Origin: Ga0077527 sp038316355 | GTDB lineage: Bacteria > Pseudomonadota > Gammaproteobacteria > Burkholderiales > SG8-41 | Assembly (NCBI GenBank): GCA_038316355.1 | Contig: JBBQAO010000049.1 | Location: forward strand, 1 to 25,500 | Length of the DNA: 25,500 bases | Reading direction: 5' to 3' | Part shown: piece by piece, positions 6,645-13,699 of the stretch | How the letters are laid out: each line of letters begins with the position of its first letter | Numbering within the stretch: position 1 is the first letter of the stretch | The notes under the pieces: generated by a model | Told to the model about the DNA's origin: nothing | Database searches by the model: none | The model's input: the letters and a program-made list of their open reading frames with translations, nothing else | Made by a program: the position numbers and the translations under genes

Positions 6645-7097
6645 ATGAAGATCAGCGGTATTCATCACACCAACATCGGCTGTCGCGACAGCGACTTGCC
6701 GGCGATTGAAAAATTTTACTGCGAAGGCCTGGGGCTGACGGTCGGTCCGCGTCCGGATTTTCCGAACAAGGGACTGTGGCTGTACTGCGGCAATCATCCG
6801 CTGGTGCATGTGGTGTCGCGCTTCAAGCCCGACTGGCCCGGCATCGATGAAAAACGCAGCGGTTACGATCACACTGCGTATGCCGTGACTGGCGTGCAGC
6901 AATTCCGTGAGCGGCTGAAAAAAGCCTCCATCAAATTCGACGAGCAGAATGTGCCCAACGCCGGTTTCCAGATGTTCATGCGCGACCCGGTGGGCAATAA
7001 GGTTGAGTTGAATTTCTCCAGCGAAGAGGCGCCGCAGGAAGTGGCCAGCGGAACGTTGTCAGCGATGCAGTTTCCGGGACATGCTGGCCAGCGCTGA
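6645..7097 (+). CDS. VOC-superfamily (glyoxalase/extradiol dioxygenase-like) protein
   Basis: This 150-residue single-unit vicinal-oxygen-chelate protein shows the expected metal-ligand pattern: HHTNIG at 7-12 (His8), DHTAYAV at 75-81 (His76) and VELNF at 120-124 (Glu121). The DPVGNKVEL strand is typical of glyoxalase or dioxygenase-like members. The function could be isomerase, dioxygenase or lyase on a small organic acid. The ATG at 6645 has GGGAGG 10 nt upstream; the longer frame from 6528 has no support. It may open the catabolic run, 65 nt upstream of the DUF4387 gene, though an AT-rich gap (7098-7135) could hold a separate promoter. The tail after residue 128 is probably disordered. Confidence 0.85.
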   Translation: MKISGIHHTNIGCRDSDLPAIEKFYCEGLGLTVGPRPDFPNKGLWLYCGNHPLVHVVSRFKPDWPGIDEKRSGYDHTAYAVTGVQQFRERLKKASIKFDEQNVPNAGFQMFMRDPVGNKVELNFSSEEAPQEVASGTLSAMQFPGHAGQR

Positions 7098-7162
7098 TTT
7101 ATTTATAAGTAATTGATTTAATTGATAAATTAAATGGGCGTAGCGGCAATGAGGCAGGCAAG

Positions 7163-7465
7163 ATGAGGCTGATGGATATCGCACGGGTCATCCGCAGCAA
7201 AAATGCGGGACCAACGACATTGACGCTGGATCTGATGTTCAACGATGAGACGGGTTATGAGCGGGCGAAAGCGGCGGCTGCGCTGCAACCCGCAGCGCTT
7301 GCAAAGTTGTACGGGCTGGAGCCGCGACAGGTGGTAGTCATTCCGTACCCGCCGGCCTGCGCCATCAAGATCGTGATGGAACGAAAGATTATTGCCGGCA
7401 CGCCAGGCGACCGTGATGTCTACGGCGCACAGCAGCACGGTCCCTTGCTGGACATTGAATTGTGA
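7163..7465 (+). CDS. DUF4387 (AtuA-like ferredoxin-fold) small protein
   Basis: This 100-residue protein matches the DUF4387 family by its opening LMDIARVIRSKNAGP, then TLDLMFNDETGYERAKAA and the closing GDRDVYGAQQHGPLLDIEL. Such proteins are found beside, or fused to the C-terminus of, AtuA-family (DUF1446) proteins, as here: its TGA overlaps the GTG start of the AtuA gene by 4 nt, indicating translational coupling and probably a complex. The biochemical role is unknown. AtuA is named from acyclic terpene utilisation in Pseudomonas, but the neighbours here point to a different substrate. The ATG at 7163 has no strong ribosome site. Confidence 0.88.
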   Translation: MRLMDIARVIRSKNAGPTTLTLDLMFNDETGYERAKAAAALQPAALAKLYGLEPRQVVVIPYPPACAIKIVMERKIIAGTPGDRDVYGAQQHGPLLDIEL

Positions 7466-8862
7466 ACGCACTCGAACGTTTGCGCGCGGAGCTCACGGGC
7501 GACGGGACACGGAAGCCGCTGCGTGTGCTGGCGGCATCCGGGCAGCTCGGTTATGGTATACCGGAGGCTGCACTTGCAGAAGGGTTGAAACGCCAGCCGC
7601 ATTTTATCGGCTGCGACATGGGCTCGGTGGACCCGGGGCCGTATTACCTCGGCAGCGGCCAGCTCGCGACCAGCGATGCCATTACGCGCGATGATCTGGG
7701 CAAGGTGCTGCGCGGTGCGCGCTCAATCAAAGTGCCTTTGCTGTTGGGCACGGCAGGTACGGCAGGCGCCACGCCGCATCTCGAAACCACATTGAACATG
7801 GTGCGGGAAATCGCCCGCGCTGAGGGATTGCATTTCCGCCTGGCATCAATCCGTGCCGACATGCCGCGTGATGTGTTAAAAGCGGCAGTGCGCGCCAAAC
7901 GGGTGCGGGCGCTGGGTGCGATCGCTGCGCTCAATGAACAAGAGATTGATGGTGCGGCACACATCGTTGGCCAGATGGGCATTGAGGCTTTCCAGCGCGC
8001 GCTGGAAGCCGGCGCCGATGTGGTTATTGCCGGCCGCGCCTGCGACACTGCCGTTTTCGCTGCGATTCCGGCGGCGCTGGGTTATCCGCTGGGTCTGGCC
8101 ATGCACATGGCGAAGATCATCGAGTGCTGTTCCATCTGCACCACACCGGGTGGTCGCGATGCGCTGCTCGGCACGCTGGAAGGCGACAGCTTTACCGTGG
8201 ACAGCATGAATCCGCTGCGGCATGCGACGCCGATGTCGGTGGCCGCGCATAGCCTGTATGAGCAGGGCGATCCTTATCAGGTTCATGAGCCTGAAGGCAC
8301 CTTGCACACCGATACCGCTCGTTACGAAGCTGTGGATGAACATCGCTGCCGCATTTCCGGTGCGCGCTGGGAGCCGGCGCGGCAGTTCACGGTCAAGATC
8401 GAGGGCGCGACCCGCGTCGGCGAGCGCGCCGTGCTGCTGGCCGGTTGCGGCGATCCGCGCGCCATTGCGGCGATGCCGGAAATACTCGTCAATGTCGAGA
8501 AGACGGTGCGCGAACTGGTGGCGGGATCAGTCAGCGGTCCCTTTGAGATTTTTCCCAAGGTCTACGGCATCGATGGCGTCACGCACTGGCCCGCTGCGGT
8601 GCCGACACCGCCGCGCGAGGCATTCGTCATGGTCGAGGTGATTGCGGCGAGCATGGCCGACGCCAAGTCGGTGGCGACAGTGTTCAAGCAGTATTTGCTG
8701 CATAACGGGTTTCCCGGGCGCATTTCCACCGGTGGCAATCTCGCGTTTCCGTTCACGCCGCCGGAAGTGCTGGCCGGCACCGCCTACCGTTTCAGCGCGT
8801 ATCACGTGGTTGAGGTGGATGAACTCGCACCATTGTTTCCGTTGCAAATCGAAGACTTGTAA
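7462..8862 (+). CDS. AtuA-family (DUF1446) acyclic terpene utilisation-like protein
   Basis: This 466-residue cytoplasmic protein starts at a GTG that overlaps the DUF4387 stop. Family marks include LRVLAASGQLGYGIPEAAL near 20-38, DMGSVDPGPYYLGSG near 53-67, VVIAGRACDTAVFAAIP around 187-203 and HMAKIIECCSICTTPGG around 214-230. AtuA-type proteins occur in acyclic terpene and related degradation clusters; their reaction is not established. The paired DUF4387 protein is the part that is C-terminally fused in other members. The rest of this operon (two solute receptors, FAH hydrolase, racemase-fold protein) makes an organic-acid pathway more likely than terpenes; that is inference. It is followed after 40 nt by the first Bug receptor. 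Confidence 0.88.
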   Translation: MNALERLRAELTGDGTRKPLRVLAASGQLGYGIPEAALAEGLKRQPHFIGCDMGSVDPGPYYLGSGQLATSDAITRDDLGKVLRGARSIKVPLLLGTAGTAGATPHLETTLNMVREIARAEGLHFRLASIRADMPRDVLKAAVRAKRVRALGAIAALNEQEIDGAAHIVGQMGIEAFQRALEAGADVVIAGRACDTAVFAAIPAALGYPLGLAMHMAKIIECCSICTTPGGRDALLGTLEGDSFTVDSMNPLRHATPMSVAAHSLYEQGDPYQVHEPEGTLHTDTARYEAVDEHRCRISGARWEPARQFTVKIEGATRVGERAVLLAGCGDPRAIAAMPEILVNVEKTVRELVAGSVSGPFEIFPKVYGIDGVTHWPAAVPTPPREAFVMVEVIAASMADAKSVATVFKQYLLHNGFPGRISTGGNLAFPFTPPEVLAGTAYRFSAYHVVEVDELAPLFPLQIEDL

Positions 8863-8902
8863 ATTTTGCAGGCGCGACAGACGCCATACTGGAGGAGACG
8901 AC

Positions 8903-9928
8903 GTGATCACGAATATGCGTAATTCAGTGGCAGTGGATGGTATGGCGCGGCTGATGCTTAGCGGCTTGCTGGTTTTGACGCTGCTGGTTGCAGCGACCGG
9001 CGCCGGCGCGCAACAGGCCAAATCCGGAGAGAATTTTCCATCGCGGGCCGTACGCTGGGTGGTGCCGTTCACACCGGGTGCGTCGAATGACGTGATTGCG
9101 CGGCTGTTGGCGCAGACACTCACCGAAATGTGGGGGCAGCAGGTGGTGGTGGATAATCGCGGCGGCGCCGGTGGCGTGGTGGGTGCGGATATCGTCGCCA
9201 AATCGACGGCCGATGGTTACACCCTGCTGTTGGCAAACCCGGGCGCGAATGCGATCAATTTTGCCTTGCGCAGGAAAACACCTTATCGCGCCGAGGATTT
9301 CGCGCCGGTGATTCTGTTGGGCTGGTCGCCGATCCTGCTCGTCACCAGTGCCGGTTTTCCGGCCAACGGTGTCAAGGACGTGATTGCGATGGCCAAGGCC
9401 AAACCAGGACAATTGACCGCAGGTTCATCGGGCACCGGCGGCAGCAGCCATCTCGCGATGGAATTGTTCAATCAGGTGGCTGGGGTTGATATTCTGCATG
9501 TGCCGTACAAGGGCGCTGCACCGGCGATCACCGACATGCTGGGCGGGCGTGTTTCGATAATTTTTACCACCTCAGTCACGGCACAACCCCTGATTACCGC
9601 CGGAAAGCTCAAATCGCTGGCAGTCGCCGGCAACAAGCGTTTGCCGATTTATCCCGACGTGCCCACCTCGGCAGAGCAGGGGTTGAAAGGGTTTGATGTG
9701 CTGATCTGGTTTGGTGTTTCAGTGCCGGCGGCCACGCCCAAGCCGGTTGTTGCCAAGCTGAATCGGGACCTGCAGCAGGCCCTGCAGGTCGGCAGCGTGA
9801 AGGAGCGCTTTACTGCGCTCGGACTGGAATCGCAAGGCGGGACGCCGGAGCGTTTCGCGGCATTTTTGCGTGAGGATACAGAGCGCTGGAGCAAAGTCAT
9901 CAAGGCCGGGAATATCCGCGGCGACTGA
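8903..9928 (+). CDS. Bug/TctC-family periplasmic solute receptor (first copy)
   Basis: Bug receptors are the periplasmic binding components of tripartite tricarboxylate transporters. This 341-residue protein has a signal peptide (hydrophobic core LMLSGLLVLTLLVAA, likely cleavage after AGA near residue 36). The mature domain shows the hallmark series: VRWVVPFTPGASNDVIAR, QQVVVDNRGGAGGVVGADIV, ADGYTLLLANPGANAINF, HVPYKGAAPAITDMLGG. The GTG at 8903 is favoured because GGAGGA lies 6 nt before it; ATG at 8915 is an alternative. No TctA/TctB membrane genes are present in the window, so it is an orphan receptor, common in betaproteobacteria. Its ligand is probably the carboxylate processed by the surrounding operon. 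Confidence 0.93.
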   Translation: MITNMRNSVAVDGMARLMLSGLLVLTLLVAATGAGAQQAKSGENFPSRAVRWVVPFTPGASNDVIARLLAQTLTEMWGQQVVVDNRGGAGGVVGADIVAKSTADGYTLLLANPGANAINFALRRKTPYRAEDFAPVILLGWSPILLVTSAGFPANGVKDVIAMAKAKPGQLTAGSSGTGGSSHLAMELFNQVAGVDILHVPYKGAAPAITDMLGGRVSIIFTTSVTAQPLITAGKLKSLAVAGNKRLPIYPDVPTSAEQGLKGFDVLIWFGVSVPAATPKPVVAKLNRDLQQALQVGSVKERFTALGLESQGGTPERFAAFLREDTERWSKVIKAGNIRGD

Positions 9929-9968
9929 AATCGGCAGTCATTCATGTGTTGCGAATGGGAGCGAGCAA

Positions 9969-10838
9969 TTGAAATTATTGACTTTTATTGAGGGCAACGT
10001 CGTGCGCCCCGGAGTGCTGCATGACTATCGGGTGATCGACCTCGCGGCTGCCGGACTGCCGGTGGATGAAACAGGCGATCTGATGCGTATCGTGCGCGGT
10101 GGCGACGCGATGCTGGAGCGGGTGCGCGAGGCGATCGACAGTTCAACGCGGCGTGATTTCGACATAGACGATGTTAAAGTCATTGCGCCGCTGTTCAATC
10201 CGTCGAAAATCATCGCCGTCGGCCTGAACTACATCGACCACTGCGAAGAAGCAAAACTGCCAGTGCCGAAAGAGCCGGTGCTGTTCACCAAATGGTCGAA
10301 CTCGATCACCGGCCCGTATGACGATCTGAGCTGGCCGGAGAGCGTGACCCGCGAAGTCGATTACGAAGTCGAACTCGGCGTGGTCATCGGCCGCCGTGGC
10401 CGCAACATCAGTGAAAAAGACGCGCTGGATTATGTCTGCGGTTACACCGTGGTCAACGATGTGTCGGCGCGCGACCTGCAGTTTGCCAATGCCAAGCAGT
10501 GGGACCGCGGCAAGTCGCTGGATACCTTCTGCCCGTGGGGGCCGTACATCGTCACGCGTGATGAAATTAAAAACCCGCATGACCTCGAAGTGTGCACCGT
10601 GCTCAACGGCCGCGAAATGCAGAAGTCGAACACCAGCAAGCTGGTGTTCAACATCAATCAGATCATCGCCTACGCATCACAGGGTACGACGCTGATGCCG
10701 GGCGACCTGATTCCGACCGGCACGCCTTTCGGCGTCGGTTTTTCGCGCACGCCACCGGTATTCCTGAGGCATGGGGATGTCTGCGAATGCTCGGTGGAAA
10801 AAGTAGGCAAGATCATCAACAAGGTCAATCTCGAATAA
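9969..10838 (+). CDS. Fumarylacetoacetate hydrolase (FAH) family protein
   Basis: The FAH superfamily cleaves C-C bonds of, or isomerises or decarboxylates, 2-oxo acids using a divalent metal. This 289-residue protein keeps the key residues: NYIDHCEEAKLP at 87-98 (His91, catalytic type), DYEVELGVVIG at 131-141 (Glu133 and Glu135, metal ligands), NDVSARDLQ at 163-171 (Asp164) and GKSLDTF at 181-187 (Lys182). The start is inferred as a TTG at 9969 with GGGAG 7 nt upstream; no ATG or GTG fits the family N-terminus (MKLLTFIEGNVV). It lies 40 nt after the first Bug receptor and probably catalyses the ring- or chain-cleavage step. The C-terminal PTGTPFGVGF motif is intact. Confidence 0.92.
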   Translation: MKLLTFIEGNVVRPGVLHDYRVIDLAAAGLPVDETGDLMRIVRGGDAMLERVREAIDSSTRRDFDIDDVKVIAPLFNPSKIIAVGLNYIDHCEEAKLPVPKEPVLFTKWSNSITGPYDDLSWPESVTREVDYEVELGVVIGRRGRNISEKDALDYVCGYTVVNDVSARDLQFANAKQWDRGKSLDTFCPWGPYIVTRDEIKNPHDLEVCTVLNGREMQKSNTSKLVFNINQIIAYASQGTTLMPGDLIPTGTPFGVGFSRTPPVFLRHGDVCECSVEKVGKIINKVNLE

Positions 10839-10905
10839 ATGATACTGGCGGCGGGCATCCCGCTCCGCTGCACTGGACAGGGTTGGTCAAAGAGGAGGTC
10901 GCAAG

Positions 10906-11784
10906 GTGAAGCTCTGGTATCAAAGCATGTCGCGGCAGAAGGCGTGGGGGCATTACAACGTGGCGCTGCGGCGTATCCTCGACCGGGTCAAGGATCCGGA
11001 CACCGAAATCGAGGTCCATGGCATCACCAAGCGCGGCGGCCTCGCCGACCAGTTTCATTACCTCGATTACCTCGAATCAGGCGAGGTGATGGAAAACGTG
11101 CAGATCGCGACCCAACGCGGTTTTGATGCCTTCCTGATCGGCAATATCGGCGATCCCGGCATTCATTCCTGCCGTGAGCTTACCCACATGCCGGTGCTCG
11201 GGCTGTGCGAGACGGCGCTGCATACCGCCTGCATGATGGGGCAAAACTTTTCACTGGTGACCATCAACGAGAAGTTCACGCCGCGCATCATCGACAACGT
11301 GCATCGCTACAAACTGGAGCGGCGGCTGGCGGCGGTCAACCGCATGACCATCGACCGCATCAACGACCTCGACGCGGGCTTCATCAACGCTGCGGCGCGC
11401 AAACGCATTTTTGACCAGTTCATGAAGGCGGCCAACGCCAACGTCGAACAGGGCGCGGAGGTGATCATCGCTGCGGGCGGCGTGGTGATGGCGCTGCTCG
11501 CAGAATTCGGCGTGCATGAGGCTGCGAAAAACACGCCGATCCTCAACGGCATCGTGGCGCTGGTGAAAATGGGCGAGGCCGCGGTCAAGATGAACCGCAT
11601 CATGGGCGGGAAGTTCCTCAGCAAGCGTCTGTATTACGCACCGCCGGGCAGCGACCAGATCGACGAGATCCGCAAGTATTACGGCGATGTCTACCCGACC
11701 GTCAAAAGCCCGGTGAAAAAGGGCAAAAGCCCGGTGAACAAGGGCAGCAAGGCGGCAACAGCCAAACCGAGGAGGAAGAAATGA
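10906..11784 (+). CDS. Asp/Glu/hydantoin racemase-fold protein without the usual catalytic cysteines
   Basis: This 292-residue protein has the two-domain Asp/Glu racemase fold seen in hydantoin racemase, maleate isomerase and arylmalonate decarboxylase. Recognisable parts are KLWYQSMS at the start, FLIGNIGDPGIHSCREL at 77-92, MPVLGLCETALHTACMMG at 95-112 and GAEVIIAAGGVVMALL at 183-198. In canonical members a Cys precedes the DPG motif and a second lies in a GCTG motif; here these positions read Asn80 and Ala189-Ala190-Gly191. A racemase mechanism with two cysteines is therefore unlikely. GTG start at 10906 has AGGAGG 7 nt upstream. The tail is lysine-rich and built on a 21-nt tandem repeat. 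It overlaps the next Bug gene by 4 nt (ATGA). Confidence 0.85.
   Translation: MKLWYQSMSRQKAWGHYNVALRRILDRVKDPDTEIEVHGITKRGGLADQFHYLDYLESGEVMENVQIATQRGFDAFLIGNIGDPGIHSCRELTHMPVLGLCETALHTACMMGQNFSLVTINEKFTPRIIDNVHRYKLERRLAAVNRMTIDRINDLDAGFINAAARKRIFDQFMKAANANVEQGAEVIIAAGGVVMALLAEFGVHEAAKNTPILNGIVALVKMGEAAVKMNRIMGGKFLSKRLYYAPPGSDQIDEIRKYYGDVYPTVKSPVKKGKSPVNKGSKAATAKPRRKK
11704..11745 (+). repeat. Two-copy 21-nt tandem repeat inside the racemase-like gene
   Basis: Units at 11704-11724 and 11725-11745 differ at one base and each encodes about seven residues of the form KSPVKKG / KSPVNKG (in frame). They form part of the basic C-terminal tail of the racemase-fold protein. Confidence 0.9.
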
Positions 11785-12746
11785 AAGCACTCGTCATCGC
11801 AGCCGCTGTTGCGGCTGCTGCTGCGACAGGCCCCGCTGTGGCACAGACGTATCCGACGAAACCCGTTCGTTTTGTCGTGCCTTTTGCGCCGGGCGGCAGC
11901 ACCGATCTGCTGGCGCGGTTTCTCGCGCAGCAACTGGGTGCACCACTGGGACAGACGGTGGTGGTGGACAACCGCGCTGGTGCAGGTGGTGTGGTGGGCG
12001 CGGAGATCGTCGCGCGCGCGCCGGCCGACGGTTACACCATCGTGCTCGGCAGCGCGGGGCCGCTGACCATCAATCCCAACGTCCGCGATAAAACGCCGTA
12101 TGACACGCTGCGCGATTTCGAGCCAATCACGCTGGCGACGGTGAGCCCGTTTACGCTGGTGGTGCATCCCGGGTCGCCGGCAAAAAATGTCAAAGAACTG
12201 ATCGCACTGGCCAAGGCCAGACCCGGCGAACTGAATTACGGTTCGGCGGGCAACGGTTCGGTCGGCCATTTTTCCACGGAGCAGTTCATGGCGCTGACTG
12301 GAACAAAGCTGGTGCATGTGCCGTACAAGGGTGCGGGTCCGGCGGTGACCGATCTGCTGGGCGGCAGGCTGAATCTGATGTTCGAAAACCTGCCGACCAT
12401 TCAGCCACATGTGCGTTCGGGCAAGCTGCGCATGCTGGCAGTGGGTACCAAGCAGCGTTCGGCGCTGGCGCCGGAGTATCCGACGATTGCCGAGGAGGGC
12501 GTGCCGGGCTACGATTCGGCCACGGTGTTCGGCGTGCTGGCGCCGGCAAAAACGCCGTCTGCCGTGATCACGCGCTTGAATCGCGAGATGGTGAAGATTC
12601 TGCAATCTGCCGAGGGCAAAACGGCACTGGCCGCGCGCGGCCTCGAAGCCGTGGGCAGCACGCCGCAGGAGTACCGGGCGCAGATCAAGGATGAATACAC
12701 GCGCTATGGGCGCATTGCCAAGGCGGTGGGTATCAGGCTTGATTGA
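11781..12746 (+). CDS. Bug/TctC-family periplasmic solute receptor (second copy)
   Basis: This 321-residue protein has a clear signal peptide (MKALVIAAAVAAAAATGPAVA, cleavage before QTYPTKPVR). The mature domain carries the Bug hallmarks VRFVVPFAPGGSTDLLAR, QTVVVDNRAGAGGVVGAEIV, DGYTIVLGSAGPLTINPN, HVPYKGAGPAVTDLLGG and PTIAEEGVPGYDSATVFG. ATG overlaps the racemase stop as ATGA, and GAGGAGG just upstream gives a strong ribosome site, so it is coupled to the racemase-like gene. It differs clearly from the first receptor in its ligand-pocket loops (GSAGPLTINPN against ANPGANAINF), which suggests another ligand or affinity rather than a recent duplication. No membrane subunits are nearby. Confidence 0.94.
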   Translation: MKALVIAAAVAAAAATGPAVAQTYPTKPVRFVVPFAPGGSTDLLARFLAQQLGAPLGQTVVVDNRAGAGGVVGAEIVARAPADGYTIVLGSAGPLTINPNVRDKTPYDTLRDFEPITLATVSPFTLVVHPGSPAKNVKELIALAKARPGELNYGSAGNGSVGHFSTEQFMALTGTKLVHVPYKGAGPAVTDLLGGRLNLMFENLPTIQPHVRSGKLRMLAVGTKQRSALAPEYPTIAEEGVPGYDSATVFGVLAPAKTPSAVITRLNREMVKILQSAEGKTALAARGLEAVGSTPQEYRAQIKDEYTRYGRIAKAVGIRLD

Positions 12747-12799
12747 TTGTATAAAATAGTTAATATTAACAATATCTTACGATACTTTCTTAAAATATC
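12747..12799 (+). promoter_or_regulatory. AT-rich spacer with 12-bp palindrome before the dioxygenase
   Basis: This 53-nt gap is strongly AT-rich in otherwise GC-rich DNA. It contains a perfect palindrome GTTAATATTAAC (12759-12770) beside TATAAAAT-like sequence at 12749-12757. It looks like a promoter/operator for the dioxygenase gene, which has no Shine-Dalgarno sequence. Function is inferred. Confidence 0.45.
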
Positions 12800-13699
12800 A
12801 TGACTACTGTTTCCGTAAAGCCGATGGCGCCTGCACTGGGCGCCGAAGTGTCCTGCGGCGATGTCCGCGCGCTGGATGCTGCCTCGTTTCAGCAGGTGTA
12901 TCGCGCGCTGCTCGACAATCTGGTGATCCGCATCCGCGGCCAGGTGCTGACCGATCCGGAGTTGCTGGCCTTCGGCAGGCGCCTGGGCGAGCTCGATTTT
13001 GCGCCGCTGGCCAAGACCGGCAAGGAGAAGGCGCGCACGCATCCGGAAATCGTCGTGGTTTCCAATGTCACTGAAAACGGCGAAGCCATCGGTGTGCTGC
13101 GTGACGCCGAGGTGGTGTGGCATTCCGACAATTCCTACCGTGACCGGCCGCTGGCCTACAGCGCGCTGCATGCACTGGAAATCCCGCCCAAGGGCGGCAA
13201 CACCGGTTTCGCCAATATGTACCTGGCGTTGCAGGCGCTGGATCCGGGCTTGCGCAAACGCATCGAAGGCAAGACGCTGAAACACGACATGACTTACAAC
13301 AGCGCCGGCGATCTGCGTGAAGGTTTCCAGCCGGTCAATGATGTGCGCGATGCGCCGGGCCCGAGTCATCCGATCATCCGTACCCATGCTGAAACCGGTT
13401 GCAATGCCTTGTATCTCGGTCGCCGGCCCAACGCTTATATCAACGGCCTGTCGGTAGCAGAGTCCGAAGAACTGCTGGAAGTCTTATGGGCACATGCGAC
13501 ACAGGACAAATTCACCTGGCATCACGAATGGCAGGTCGGCGATATCCTGATCTGGGATAACCGCTGCGTGATGCATCATCGGGATCCTTTTGACGGCGGC
13601 TACAGGCGTGTGATGCACCGGATTCAGTGCGCTGGGGACGTGCCGTCGTTAGCGCCAGGTTCGCGCGAAGGGCATCCGCGGGCGGCAGTGACGACGTGA
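12800..13699 (+). CDS. TauD/TfdA-family 2-oxoglutarate/Fe(II)-dependent dioxygenase
   Basis: This 299-residue cytoplasmic oxygenase is of the type that hydroxylates taurine, 2,4-D or related acids with 2-oxoglutarate as cosubstrate. The Fe(II) facial triad is visible as WHSDNSY at 107-113 (His108, Asp110) and the distal histidine in NRCVMHHRDPFD at 254-265 (His259). RRVMHR at 269-274 supplies the Arg that binds 2-oxoglutarate. The oxidised substrate cannot be assigned. The ATG at 12800 follows an AT-rich leader without a ribosome site, which suggests its own promoter. The stop overlaps the methyltransferase GTG by 4 nt (GTGA), linking the two genes. The last 20 residues are probably disordered. 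Confidence 0.9.
   Translation: MTTVSVKPMAPALGAEVSCGDVRALDAASFQQVYRALLDNLVIRIRGQVLTDPELLAFGRRLGELDFAPLAKTGKEKARTHPEIVVVSNVTENGEAIGVLRDAEVVWHSDNSYRDRPLAYSALHALEIPPKGGNTGFANMYLALQALDPGLRKRIEGKTLKHDMTYNSAGDLREGFQPVNDVRDAPGPSHPIIRTHAETGCNALYLGRRPNAYINGLSVAESEELLEVLWAHATQDKFTWHHEWQVGDILIWDNRCVMHHRDPFDGGYRRVMHRIQCAGDVPSLAPGSREGHPRAAVTT

Noticed and set aside
8642..8902. N-terminal extension of the first Bug receptor
   Set aside because: The extension overlaps the end of the AtuA gene in another frame and would bury the signal peptide; the GTG at 8903 has a good ribosome site.
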